Notes: generated from the sequence alone by a model not told the origin. 64,000 nucleotides of DNA from Loktanella salsilacus (GCF_900114485.1 NZ_FOTF01000009.1:1-64000); one strand, 5' to 3'; positions 16,293-26,041 are shown, numbered from the stretch's first letter. Numbers and translations are program-made.

Positions 16293-17266
16293 TCGCGGCA
16301 CAGTTCCTGCGCGAACAATGCGCCGCCGTTCGTGACGGTGCGGGTCTCAAAATTGTAGCAATTCTCAGTCTCGGACGGCGCGTATTTGATGTAATAGTCG
16401 CCGCCCTGATAACTGTAGGTCATGGTCCGGGTGCCGTCGTGGTCCTGCACGAACACCAGATCGTCGACCCCGCCGCGCGGTGGCTGACCCGCCTCTGGCC
16501 CACGGCCGCCTTCTGCTGCGCCCAAGGGACGCACACGCGGCAGGGCGTCGATGTCGGGCACTTCGCCCATCAGGCACTGGATGATGTAGGGCGCGCCTTC
16601 GGACGTGTGGTAGCGATAGCCAAAGACATCGTCGGCCTGCCCGTTGCACACATCCAGAACACCTGCCGCGATAACGGTGCCGTCGGGATTGGTATCTGCG
16701 TAGATCGGAAATCCGTCAAATGCCCAGCCGATGATCGCATCCGGGCCCTTGTTCGCCATCTGGTCAATCATGCAGGTCGGTGCGGCATGATAGTGGTAAT
16801 CGTCGCCGCGCCCCGCATGACCGCCGCAGGCATCAAGCTGACCCGTCGCGACGGTGTCCAGATTGGCTTGATAAGTCGCCAGATCCGCTTGCGACATCTC
16901 TCCTCCAGCCGTGTAGTCATAGATCGGCACGCCGTTCACCGCGACACCAAGGGCGGCATCGCGGGTATGCGGTTCTGTCCCGCTCACGGGCGCCAATGTG
17001 ATGGGTGAGGCATAATTCACTGCAGGCACTGGCACCTGTTCGTTCGTGCCGATGATACCGGTCATCATCTCGTGGTCGGGATAGGTATCGCCTGCGATCA
17101 AAGCTTGATTGTCGGTGCAGGTCACCGTGACCACATCGTCAAAGCCCGCCTCGGCGACCGACTCCGTCACCGCCTCGCAGTGAAAGGAGTCTTCATGCGC
17201 TTGCCCTGTGGTGGCGTAAAGGCAGGCAAGCACGGCTAAGCCGGGCGGAAGAAGCAGATGACGCAT
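16289..17266 (-). CDS. YHYH domain protein (first copy)
   Basis: A 325-residue exported YHYH-family protein of unknown function. The signal peptide covers about residues 1-23 (TTGQA/HED). As in the second copy, two matching modules occur: C147 GGH...DYHYH (157-160)...C165 and C207 NGQ...YRYH (217-220)...APYIIQC231. Between them lies IIGWAFDGFPIYAD, equivalent to the second copy's VLEDGFPVYG. The tail has a Gly/Pro/Arg linker (residues 245-265) and a beta domain ending with ENCYNFE and AQELCRE. ATG 17266 has AAAAGG eight bases upstream and starts the gene run. The two copies differ strongly outside the motifs, so they are diverged paralogues. Confidence 0.87.
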   Translation of the reverse strand: MRHLLLPPGLAVLACLYATTGQAHEDSFHCEAVTESVAEAGFDDVVTVTCTDNQALIAGDTYPDHEMMTGIIGTNEQVPVPAVNYASPITLAPVSGTEPHTRDAALGVAVNGVPIYDYTAGGEMSQADLATYQANLDTVATGQLDACGGHAGRGDDYHYHAAPTCMIDQMANKGPDAIIGWAFDGFPIYADTNPDGTVIAAGVLDVCNGQADDVFGYRYHTSEGAPYIIQCLMGEVPDIDALPRVRPLGAAEGGRGPEAGQPPRGGVDDLVFVQDHDGTRTMTYSYQGGDYYIKYAPSETENCYNFETRTVTNGGALFAQELCRE

Positions 17267-17604
17267 GGGGATGCCTTTTATAGAATGACTGACGGTATGC
17301 GGGGTTATACGCGGCTGCTGAATTCTTCCGTCGGTTATTGAGCTATAAAAAATGACGGGGAGGGGTGCGCTTGACTGTTTTGGGCCGTTTGAGTTCCAAA
17401 AAATGCAGCCGGGGTGACCCTTTGCGAGCACCCGAAGGCCACACTTATCGCTCGACGGGAAAACGCCTGATCAAGCCTACCTCAATCAGCAGGTTCCAGA
17501 CGCGGCAGCGGCGGAATCAAGGTGGAAAATCACCCAAAAAGCGCCCGGAAACGGTTCACAAACCGAACCACCCTTATCCTAGGCACACAGGTGACCCCAG
17601 AGCA
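17267..17604. other. Intergenic region without a recognised gene
   Basis: This 338-bp gap separates the start of the YHYH run from the 3' end of the histidine kinase gene, both on the minus strand. It must hold the promoter for the YHYH genes; TATAA-like boxes near 17281 and 17310 (minus strand) have no good -35. An imperfect repeat GGTTC/GAACC lies near 17552-17568. I see no convincing coding sequence or RNA gene. Confidence 0.5.
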
Positions 17605-19506
17605 CTAAAACGTAAAGCGAGTGCGGCCCGGCATCGGTTTTGCAATAGGTCCACTGGTTTTAAGTGGAATACCGATTGGGTCCGCTATTTTCAGGACAGT
17701 AAACCAAAAAGTTGTTTTATCGCCGACGACACTGTCGAAACCTATCTGGCCACCGGACAGCTCGACAATTTGCTTTGAGATGACCAAGCCCAAACCTGTG
17801 CCGCCCCGTGACCGCGTATCCGCCTCTTTCGCCTGTGAGAACGGCGAGAAGATATGATCCCGGAAGGAAAGCGGGACGCCCTCTCCTTGGTTGGTTACAC
17901 AGACCTTGAGGAACTCACCGTGTTCTTCAGTATGAATTTTCACTTCGGTATTGGGATATGCAAATTTCGCAGCATTGGTGAGCAGGTTTGTCATGACTTG
18001 CTGAAACCTTCTGGGATCCATTTTCCCATACAGAGGCCTGTCATTTTCATATGATTTGAACGCAACATTGAAGTTGTCGGCGGTGTTTGTATTTGCCAGC
18101 ACAGCATCTTCAATCTGCGCCACTACGTCGTGGCACCCGATTGAAAGCTCCATCTGGTTTACCGAGAATTTTTCAAAGTCTAGTATGTCATTGATCAGCA
18201 CATAAAGTCGGTCACCGTTTTGATGCGCGATCGACAGCAGGCGCCGAACCTTTTCGGACAGGTTTTCGCTCTTCATCGCCATGAGCAACCGAAGAGAGCC
18301 AAGCACGGATGTCAGGGGCGTCCTGAGTTCGTGACTGATTGTCGCGACAAACTCGCCTTTCATGGCGGCAAGGCGACGTTGCTCCGTCATGTCCATCACT
18401 TGGCAAAGGATATGATTGGGTTTGCCAGCGGCATCGCGGACTAAACTGACAGTCACCTGGGCCCACATCGTAGAGCCATCCCGGCGAATATAGCGCCGAT
18501 CTTCAACATAATTGTCGATTTCGCCCGCAGATAATCTGGTGAATTGTTCAGAGGCCATCTGGATACTATCCGGGTGCGTAATATTTTCAGCTGGCCGGCT
18601 GATAAGCTCGTCTTCGGTATACCCAAGAGACTCGCACAATGCTTTGTTTACACGCCACCAATTGCCGTCGATCCCGAAGATAACATGCCCGATCGGAGAG
18701 TTTTCAAATGCGGAACGGAACTGCTCGTTGCTGCTACGCAAAGAGATTTCCATATTTTTGCGCTCAGTCACATCCCTCATAGAGCCAACGATTGACGTAA
18801 CTCTGCCAGAGCTGTCTTTGCTGATACCCGCGACGTTTACTTGCACCCAAAGCCATCTCGCACCATCTTTTGAAAGCAGCCGATATTCGCTTGATGCCTT
18901 TTCCTGCTCTCCATCCACACAAATCCGGATCGCTTCCTCTGCGACAAATAAATCGTCCGGATGGACGCGAGAGCGCCACTCTTCCAAGGTGTCGACAGGA
19001 ACGCCTTTTGGAAGTTCTAAGATCTTGCGCCACATGCCCGAAACAACAACGCGGTCTTCGATCGGGAAATACTCAAACACGCCAATCCGGGCTGAGTTTA
19101 TCGCAATGTTTGCTCGCTTAAGATCTGCGCTAGAAGCCTTTTCTGCCCTCAGCACTTCCGTCAGGTTTCGTAGGATCATTGCATGCTGCAATCCGTCTTC
19201 ATCTGACCAGGACGTCAAATGTATGGACAGGGGTACCTCGTCACCGGACTTCTTTCTTCCCATCATCAACTGAATGTTCGCATCAATCTCGGGCGGATGG
19301 ATGTAGCTATGAAGCGCAGCAACGGATTGAACATCCAGAACGTCTGAAACCGTCTGACCGATCAAGGTTTCATCGTAGCCAAATAGTTTGTCTGCTGCCG
19401 CATTGCTATGTGAAATTCTGCCATCCGCAGCGACTGTCATCACTGGCACCCTGATGTGCCTGAACGCTTTTAGGACTGGCTCGTTGGACATTAAATTTGC
19501 TTTCAC
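17605..19506 (-). CDS. PAS-domain sensor histidine kinase (soluble hybrid-less)
   Basis: A 633-residue signalling kinase without transmembrane segments, so it is cytoplasmic. Three PAS/PAC domains lie at roughly 10-120, 130-255 and 258-378; the second and third end with MRDVTERKN and VMDMTEQRR. The HisKA domain holds the phospho-accepting H392 in ATISHELRTPLTS. The HATPase domain has the N box QVMTNLLTNAAKFA, G1 VTNQGEGVP and G2 GGTGLGLVISKQIVE. There is no receiver domain and no response-regulator gene nearby, so it is an orphan kinase. The genes on both sides encode secreted proteins, and no functional link can be shown. The PAS domains show no obvious haem, FMN or Cys signature. Confidence 0.9.
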   Translation of the reverse strand: MKANLMSNEPVLKAFRHIRVPVMTVAADGRISHSNAAADKLFGYDETLIGQTVSDVLDVQSVAALHSYIHPPEIDANIQLMMGRKKSGDEVPLSIHLTSWSDEDGLQHAMILRNLTEVLRAEKASSADLKRANIAINSARIGVFEYFPIEDRVVVSGMWRKILELPKGVPVDTLEEWRSRVHPDDLFVAEEAIRICVDGEQEKASSEYRLLSKDGARWLWVQVNVAGISKDSSGRVTSIVGSMRDVTERKNMEISLRSSNEQFRSAFENSPIGHVIFGIDGNWWRVNKALCESLGYTEDELISRPAENITHPDSIQMASEQFTRLSAGEIDNYVEDRRYIRRDGSTMWAQVTVSLVRDAAGKPNHILCQVMDMTEQRRLAAMKGEFVATISHELRTPLTSVLGSLRLLMAMKSENLSEKVRRLLSIAHQNGDRLYVLINDILDFEKFSVNQMELSIGCHDVVAQIEDAVLANTNTADNFNVAFKSYENDRPLYGKMDPRRFQQVMTNLLTNAAKFAYPNTEVKIHTEEHGEFLKVCVTNQGEGVPLSFRDHIFSPFSQAKEADTRSRGGTGLGLVISKQIVELSGGQIGFDSVVGDKTTFWFTVLKIADPIGIPLKTSGPIAKPMPGRTRFTF

Positions 19507-19655
19507 TTCAAACGCTGCTGCGTCCGCACTTACTCGCTACAGTTTTTGTCAAATAGAAGGCAGCCTAAATTCTGATTGATGTGATCCAACGGCACAACTT
19601 TCGATAGGCTATCACATGGCCCCTTCGGTTCGCCGCAAAGAAGGCTAGGTTTCGG

Positions 19656-22600
19656 TTAAGGCGCAATACTGACGTTGAACGTCACTGACCCACTGGCACC
19701 AGGCGGATAAGTTCCACTGCATTCCCAGCGCAAGTCGCCTGCATAGCCGGGGCTGGCTGCACCCGATATCGCGTTGACGCATGTCACCCCGTCGCCGATG
19801 TCGATTGGGCTGGGGACAGCCGTCGCAAGTACGGTATACGGCGGTGTCGCATCGTAGACGATGATGTCTGACGAGGGCAAAGTGCCGGTATTTTCCAGAT
19901 AGATCCGGTATTCCAACACGTCTCCTACCCCGCCCCCGTTGGCGACACCTTCGGGGGTGCCTTGGGTGACATTGCGCACGGTCTTGGACAGCTTCAGCGC
20001 GCCTTGCGACGATTCCACCGTCACAAGGTCGGTGTTGCGATCCTCTTCGACGAGGCCAGTGCCGCCGTAGGTCGTATCCGCAACAATATCAACGCTATAG
20101 GATGCTCCTGGACCGGCGGCGGCAGAGGCTGAAACCCGCGCAACAAGGCAAAGCGTTGTCCCTGCCGAGATGGCGATCGGACCGATGATGGGCGTATCAG
20201 CCGTGCCGTCACAACCGTTATCTATAAACAACCCCGTGGCAAAGGCATCGGGGGTCGCGCTGGTCTGTGCATCAAGCGTAAAGAGCACGCTGCCGGTCGC
20301 ATCTGCGATATATTCATGGCGAAGCGACACCACTTGACCGGGGCGGATTGCGGCCTGTTGGTCAAGGTTCAGCCGTGCCGCGACGATCAGGCCAAAGTTC
20401 AAATCGGCGTAGGACGTGCCTGCCGCGGGCGTGAAGGTGAACGCCCCGTCGCGCGGGTCGGCGTTCACGATAGCGGGCAGGCCGAGTGCGCTTTCCGATA
20501 CGGTGCGCAGCAAGGCGTCAGGCACCACAGACACCGTGACGGTATTCGTGTAGCCATCAGGCAGGGTCAGGCTCCAGCTGCCGTCTGCCGCCACGGCGGG
20601 TGTGCCGATCACGGCGCCTGCGCTGTCTAGCACCTGAACCACGGCGCGGTCCGTGCCGACCTCTGTGCCGCCTTGGACGCCGTCAAAGGCTGTGGCCCCT
20701 GCCCCGTTGTCCAAAAACACCAGACCCGAGAGGGTTGCGCCGGTGCCGATGAACGCGACAGTGACGCTTGCCTCGTCATCGTCAGCCAAACCGTCCGATA
20801 GATCGTCAACCAAAGCGCCGACCGACGGGTCACTGTCGGGGTCGGACAACGAACTGGCGACGATTTCTGCGGTATTGGTATGCGCGCCGCTGTCCAACAT
20901 GGTGACGCGAATTGTAAGCACATGGTTACTGCCAGACGGCACATCGCCAAGCGTCCAGATTCCCGTACCCGTATCATAGGTATCCCCCTGCCCCGCCGCA
21001 TCGTCAGAGACATAGGCGAAACCCTTGGGCAGCAAATCACGCACCCGCACGTCGGCCGCAGTGCCCGGCCCATCATTGGACACGGTCAGGATGAAATCGA
21101 TCGCCTCGCCCGCTGTCGCTTGGGTGATTGGCACGCCATCTGACGCGCGCAGCGCGCTTTTGGTCAGCGACAGGTCGGCGGCCGTCGGTGCCGTGACAAA
21201 GCCAAAGTCTTGATCAGCCGTGTCGGCCCCCGTGGTGACGGATACGCCAGTTAGCGGATTGACCGTTGATAGGGTTAGGGCAGCGGGGATGTCGGGATCT
21301 GCGGTATCCACCTCGATCCGGTAGGTCAGCGTCGCGTTGACGGTGCCAAAGACATAGCTGCCGTCAGCAATCGTTTCCGCCGCGGATACCAGCGTATCGT
21401 CGGCGGGATCAGACGGCGTCCCATTGTCGTCATATAAGTTGATAGTGATGCCCGCGGGCAGCCCGGTATCGCCAGCGTTAAGCGTGCTGGACCCGTCAGA
21501 ATCCTGATAAAGTGTGCCAGAGATCGACCCGCTTTGGAAAACCGTCGACACGAACGGCCCCGGTGCGCGGCAGGATGCACCATCGTTGCCCTGATACGTC
21601 AGATTGCTGACGGTGCCCTGCACTTCGATGAAGTCGTATGTCGCGGGGCGATTGCCGTCAGACCCGACCTCGATCGCAAAGACTTGGCGGGACTGGTTAT
21701 CAAAGGCGTACATGAAACCGCTGCCATCGAACCAGACCGAGTCAATATCGATCGAGAAGTATCCGGCAGCCAGCGGGACGTTGGCAATCAGATCAATGGT
21801 AATAGGTCCCGGCACGCCATTGTTCGGATCAAAGGCATAAAGATTGCGCGCGGGGTCAAAGAAATAGATCAGGCCGTCACGCGGATTATAGGCCATATCA
21901 CGGCCATAGGGCGATCCTGCCGCAGCCGTCAAAACGCCCACCGCCACTGGATTTGTCGGATCGCTGATATCCAGCAGTTGATAGCGGCTGACATCGCTAC
22001 CCGACATATAGATCATGATGCCGTTTGGCAGGATGTCTGAATTGGTGTCCGGCGTTTCAATGGTCAACCCAGACACATCAGCCACTTCTTGCACAGCGCC
22101 AGCCGCGTTGATCCGCATCAACGTCCGAGGGCTTTGGCGCACACCGTAGATATAGCCGTCCAGTTCATTATAGCCCCAACCGGTCACGAGGTAGTTGCCG
22201 GTATAATTTGGCGGCAAAGCGGTCTGGCTTAGCGTATAAAGGCCGCCGCTTTCGCTGACTGTCAGCTGGCTGAGTGAAGGCAAGTTAAATGCTGTCTCCG
22301 TTGCAACCATGAAAAACGTCGATGAACAGGTCAGCGGCGCCCCCGGATTGGACAGGGTCACAAGGTAATCCTCGACCTCGCCGTCTAGGTTTATTCCGGC
22401 GAAAGGATCGGCCGCACCGCCGCTGGTAGTAGACCAACGCAAGCGCGCATAGGTGGCACCGTTACCGATATCTGCAGGCACAGGAATATTCAGCACAATC
22501 TGATTGTTAAAGGTGCCGTCAGTGTCGCCTGTCCCGCCATCACGGTAATCAATCGCCACATGCTCATCAGCCTCGAACGCGCCGTTCTGATCATAGTCGA

Positions 22601-24533
22601 TCCAAAGCTGCAGGTTCGTGATGCCGGGCACCAGCACTGGCAGCCCCAAATCGAATTGCGCACTCAGGGTCTCGTGGGTTCGCACTGTCAGCGGTACTGT
22701 CGTGCCTGCAACAATCTGCGGAAACGTCGTCGCGTCTTCGTCGTCGATGCCGTCGATATCATCGCCATCGGCGTTGGCAGAAAACTTTGTCGAGGTTTCA
22801 GTGTCCGGCTCTGCCGTACCAAGATAGATCAGCGGCACGACGACATGACGCGGATCGCCATAGCTGCCGGGCGCGTCGCCACGGTCAACCAAATCCGCAG
22901 CCGCGATGATGAAGGAGTAATCCTCAACCTCTCCGTCCAGCGTCGGGTCTGATATGCCTAGCCCAGCCTGCGATGCCCAGCGAAAGCGGCCAAAGGTCCG
23001 CGATGTGGTCGCATCATCCGGCACTGTGACGTTTATCTGGATTTGTCCGTCTCCAGCAGTCACATCATCGCCAGTTCCGTCATCGCGCAGGTCCGTCGCA
23101 AACCGTTCGACAGCCGTATTTTCAAACAACCCGTTGCCGTTGAAATCTATCCACGCCTGAAGGTATCCGTTGCCAGCGACACCTACGGTCAAGGTGACAA
23201 TTGAACCTTGCGTTAATAGCGGCAGCGTCACGCCGTCCTCGTCGTCACTGCCCGTCAGGTCGTCGCCAGTGGCCGATAGGTCCGACTGGGTAAAGGCCTC
23301 TGCATCGGGTGCCGTTGTTCCCAAATAAACTGTGGGGGCTGCGACGATCGCATGCTTGGGCGCCAAATAGGTGATGGGCGCATCGCCAAAATCAAAACCA
23401 AGCGCGTAAAGCAGTGTTAGCGTGTCCGGGTTAGACTGAAGGCGGTTGGGAAACGTCTGACCTATGGGGCCAATGCCTGCAGTGGCCGTCGCCGTTAGCC
23501 CGCCATTCAAAATATCAGCAGCCGTCACGGTGTATGCGGCTGTACAGGTAAATGTGCCGCCTGCAGGCACCTCTGTTGTGATTGCGGGACAGGTTACCGT
23601 GCCGACTGAGTCGTCCTGGATTACGATATCCTGCCCGACATTGAACGGCAGGGTGCCGTCGTTGGTGACGGTATAGGTGTAGTTGATCGTCGCCCCTAGC
23701 GCGACCAAATCGCCCGGGTTCGTCGTTTTGACCAAGGAAATGCTTTGACCGACCGCAAATTCAGTGTCTGCCAAAACACTCAAGCCCCGTGGGGCGGGAT
23801 CGTAAGGACCCACGTTTCGGACGTTTCCAATGGATTCGTCATAATAAAAGACTGCCCACGACGTGGCGTCAGGAAAAACAGACCGTAACGTGCCCGTGTC
23901 ATCATTGTTAGAGGTTGGTGAAACGGGGGGACCGTCTAGATAAATACACTGCGCTTGGTTAGCCCCGATGGGGCCCGTTGCCCCAGCGCCCGGTCCGGGC
24001 CCGATAATAAACGTCGGGGTCGCAGAAACGGCCGACAGGGCCGGATTACCATTGCTACCGAAAGCGGTGATAAAATCGCAGCGGTCATTGGGGGCATTGT
24101 TATCGCTGGCATCAAGGTCCGTGGTATCAATCTTTAGGCCGTCAACCGGAAGGGCCACACTGTTGGACGAAAAGCTAAGTTGGACCGCCGCCCATGAATC
24201 GCCGACCCGGCCCGAATTGGGCGGCGCATCAACGAGAAACGTCAGCGCCTCGATCCCGCCGCCGAAAATCGCGACATCATCAGGCGACACGATGCCGCCC
24301 CCCGCCACAAAGTTGCCCACGACGTCGATCCTTGTATCGACTTCAAAACCATACTGGTCTTTCAAGGTGAAGCTTAGCGGCGCGGTCGATCCCGCAGGCC
24401 AATCGATCTGCGCCCAATCAAGTGTGAAGTCGCCTGCGTAAAGCTTGGGCGTTGCCAGCATCGCGATTGCAACAACACTGCTGAATGATGCACGCATAAA
24501 CCGGGTTGCGACGGACTTGGGCACTTCATTCAC
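19656..24533 (-). CDS. Very large secreted modular protein (GEVED, DUF11, SdrD-B-like, DUF6923-like)
   Basis: A 1625-residue extracellular protein. The signal peptide covers about residues 1-33. Approximate order: a unique N-terminal domain; a DUF11-like repeat (ISLVKTTNPGDLV...); two GEVED domains, each with WIDFNGNG or WIDYDQNG and ending DGEVEDY; a DUF6923-like beta-propeller part (NGIMIYMSGSD, GLIYFFDPARNLYAFD); an SdrD-B/SpaA-like domain starting SGTLYQDSDGSSTLNAGD; a DUF11 domain (LSLTKSALRASDG...); a second SdrD-B-like part; and two more DUF11-type repeats to the end (SVTFNVSIAP). DxDxDG-type loops suggest calcium binding. No PEP-CTERM, LPXTG, autotransporter or type I repeat signal was seen at the C-terminus, so the mode of surface retention is unknown. 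Likely an adhesin or structural surface protein. Confidence 0.85.
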   Translation of the reverse strand: MNEVPKSVATRFMRASFSSVVAIAMLATPKLYAGDFTLDWAQIDWPAGSTAPLSFTLKDQYGFEVDTRIDVVGNFVAGGGIVSPDDVAIFGGGIEALTFLVDAPPNSGRVGDSWAAVQLSFSSNSVALPVDGLKIDTTDLDASDNNAPNDRCDFITAFGSNGNPALSAVSATPTFIIGPGPGAGATGPIGANQAQCIYLDGPPVSPTSNNDDTGTLRSVFPDATSWAVFYYDESIGNVRNVGPYDPAPRGLSVLADTEFAVGQSISLVKTTNPGDLVALGATINYTYTVTNDGTLPFNVGQDIVIQDDSVGTVTCPAITTEVPAGGTFTCTAAYTVTAADILNGGLTATATAGIGPIGQTFPNRLQSNPDTLTLLYALGFDFGDAPITYLAPKHAIVAAPTVYLGTTAPDAEAFTQSDLSATGDDLTGSDDEDGVTLPLLTQGSIVTLTVGVAGNGYLQAWIDFNGNGLFENTAVERFATDLRDDGTGDDVTAGDGQIQINVTVPDDATTSRTFGRFRWASQAGLGISDPTLDGEVEDYSFIIAAADLVDRGDAPGSYGDPRHVVVPLIYLGTAEPDTETSTKFSANADGDDIDGIDDEDATTFPQIVAGTTVPLTVRTHETLSAQFDLGLPVLVPGITNLQLWIDYDQNGAFEADEHVAIDYRDGGTGDTDGTFNNQIVLNIPVPADIGNGATYARLRWSTTSGGAADPFAGINLDGEVEDYLVTLSNPGAPLTCSSTFFMVATETAFNLPSLSQLTVSESGGLYTLSQTALPPNYTGNYLVTGWGYNELDGYIYGVRQSPRTLMRINAAGAVQEVADVSGLTIETPDTNSDILPNGIMIYMSGSDVSRYQLLDISDPTNPVAVGVLTAAAGSPYGRDMAYNPRDGLIYFFDPARNLYAFDPNNGVPGPITIDLIANVPLAAGYFSIDIDSVWFDGSGFMYAFDNQSRQVFAIEVGSDGNRPATYDFIEVQGTVSNLTYQGNDGASCRAPGPFVSTVFQSGSISGTLYQDSDGSSTLNAGDTGLPAGITINLYDDNGTPSDPADDTLVSAAETIADGSYVFGTVNATLTYRIEVDTADPDIPAALTLSTVNPLTGVSVTTGADTADQDFGFVTAPTAADLSLTKSALRASDGVPITQATAGEAIDFILTVSNDGPGTAADVRVRDLLPKGFAYVSDDAAGQGDTYDTGTGIWTLGDVPSGSNHVLTIRVTMLDSGAHTNTAEIVASSLSDPDSDPSVGALVDDLSDGLADDDEASVTVAFIGTGATLSGLVFLDNGAGATAFDGVQGGTEVGTDRAVVQVLDSAGAVIGTPAVAADGSWSLTLPDGYTNTVTVSVVPDALLRTVSESALGLPAIVNADPRDGAFTFTPAAGTSYADLNFGLIVAARLNLDQQAAIRPGQVVSLRHEYIADATGSVLFTLDAQTSATPDAFATGLFIDNGCDGTADTPIIGPIAISAGTTLCLVARVSASAAAGPGASYSVDIVADTTYGGTGLVEEDRNTDLVTVESSQGALKLSKTVRNVTQGTPEGVANGGGVGDVLEYRIYLENTGTLPSSDIIVYDATPPYTVLATAVPSPIDIGDGVTCVNAISGAASPGYAGDLRWECSGTYPPGASGSVTFNVSIAP

Positions 24534-25048
24534 CTATTACTTAGACACGTGGTCAGCCGTTTGGGATGCGGTGGTGACGACCGGACCCAAACACTTCAAT
24601 GCGCCAGCCCTAAGCGTCCCCCGACAATAAACGATCCCGTCCACTGTCGCAGGCTGCGCCGCGTCAAGCAAAAGCGAAGAGAGGCAGAAACATCGCCGTC
24701 TTGGATAGGGTGCTATGCTTTCGAATAGCGCGAGGCTGATCGGTGCATGGCGGATCGCGGCGCAAGCAATGTTTTTCGGCGGTGGCGCTGCCGCGTGAAC
24801 CGGATGACGAATTGGTGCCAACAAATCAAAACGTCAGGCGATCTGCGTCAGGGAACAGCCTTCACCCGCCGAATACGGCCTTGTCTTCATCGCTCACGAA
24901 AGCGGATGCTTAAAAATTAGGCTTAATGCCTAGCATTGGTCAAACGCGCCGGTTTTCAAAGCGACTGCGGCAAAAATGAATTGACTCGGCGTAGGGTCAT
25001 GATGAACCAATAGGTAATTGGTTCACATTTGCCGCAAGGACGCCTCTT
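24534..25048. other. Divergent intergenic region without a recognised gene
   Basis: This 515-bp region lies between the start of the large secreted protein (minus) and the peptide-transport operon (plus). It carries the operator-like inverted repeat described separately at 25003-25025, and a small one, TAGGC-TTAAT-GCCTA, at 24918-24932. A -35-like TTGACT is at 24981. Short open frames here have no family signature and are judged to be chance. Confidence 0.55.
25003..25025. promoter_or_regulatory. Inverted-repeat operator candidate upstream of the peptide ABC operon
   Basis: Nine-bp perfect arms TGAACCAAT (25003-25011) and ATTGGTTCA (25017-25025) flank a five-base centre AGGTA. The site ends 23 bp before the proposed CTG start at 25049. 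The arms and spacing suit a dimeric regulator, most simply the GntR protein encoded at the end of this operon (33093-33776). That pairing is inference. Confidence 0.55.
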
Positions 25049-26041
25049 CTGTCTCAGCATCTTCCCCTTTTGTCGCTGCGCGACTTCAGCCTGAAATTCA
25101 AAGGGCAGTCGGCCTGCGTTGTCGAAAATGTTGACCTGACCGTCGCAGAAGGAGAGATCCTGTGCATCGTCGGCGAGTCCGGTTGCGGCAAGAGCGTGAC
25201 CGCGATGGCGCTGATGGGACTGCTGCCGCAAGACGCCGCCAAAATTCCCAGCGGCACTATGGTTTTCAACGGTAAAACGATAGATATGACGTGTGAACGT
25301 ATTCCCGCGACCATGCGCGGCGGGGACGTGGCGATGATCTTTCAAGAGCCGATGACCTCGCTCAATCCCGCTTTTCGGATCGGCGATCAGATCGCCGAAG
25401 CGGTGCAGCAGCACAAGGGGTGCACCCGTGCGCAGGGACGCGCCCGTGCGCTGGAAATGTTGATCCGGGTGGGACTCCCCTCTCCTGAACAGCGGCTGGA
25501 TCAATATCCGCACCAATTGTCAGGTGGTCAGCGCCAACGCGTTATGATTGCCATGGCCCTTGCCAATGACCCCAAGCTTTTGATCGCAGACGAGCCGACA
25601 ACCGCGCTTGATGTCACGATCCAAGCGCAAATTTTGGAACTGATCCGCGATTTGCAGCGCGACACGGGCATGGGCACGATCATGATTACCCATGACCTTG
25701 GTGTCGTCGCTGAAATCGCCGACACGGTCGCTGTTATGTATGGCGGTCAAGTGGTCGAGCGCGGCCCAATGGCCGAAGTGTTTGAGGATCCCCAGCACCC
25801 CTACACCATCGGCCTTATGGACTCGGTCCCGCGGTTATCGGGCCCCCGCGCCCGGCTCACGACGATCGAAGGTACAGTGCCGTCGATTGATACGATGCCG
25901 CAAGGTTGCCGGTTCCGGACACGCTGCCCCTTTGCGGCCCCGCTCTGCAATGCGCGTCCCGCGCTTGCAAACGTCAGCGAAACCCACGCGGTGGCATGCC
26001 ATTTCGCCCCCTTGGAACAGAACCTGAAGGTGGCGCAATGA
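25049..26041 (+). CDS. Peptide/glutathione-type ABC transporter ATPase (DppD/GsiA-like)
   Basis: A 330-residue ATPase powering import of peptides or related compounds. Walker [10 protein letters not shown]-loop [10 protein letters not shown], signature LSGGQRQR, Walker [13 protein letters not shown] and H-loop ITHD are complete. The C-terminal oligopeptide domain carries the Cys pattern [14 protein letters not shown]...C, expected for a [4Fe-4S]-type motif. No ATG or GTG lies in frame before the conserved core. CTG 25049 gives [14 protein letters not shown] and has AAGGA (25036-25040) at the right distance; TTG 25070 is the alternative with no ribosome site. The next gene overlaps as ATGA. 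It is probably under control of the inverted repeat at 25003-25025. Confidence 0.88.
   Translation: MSQHLPLLSLRDFSLKFKGQSACVVENVDLTVAEGEILCIVGESGCGKSVTAMALMGLLPQDAAKIPSGTMVFNGKTIDMTCERIPATMRGGDVAMIFQEPMTSLNPAFRIGDQIAEAVQQHKGCTRAQGRARALEMLIRVGLPSPEQRLDQYPHQLSGGQRQRVMIAMALANDPKLLIADEPTTALDVTIQAQILELIRDLQRDTGMGTIMITHDLGVVAEIADTVAVMYGGQVVERGPMAEVFEDPQHPYTIGLMDSVPRLSGPRARLTTIEGTVPSIDTMPQGCRFRTRCPFAAPLCNARPALANVSETHAVACHFAPLEQNLKVAQ

Noticed and set aside
16181-17008. 275-codon open frame on the plus strand
   Set aside because: Antisense to the first YHYH gene and the PEBP start; no recognisable motif.
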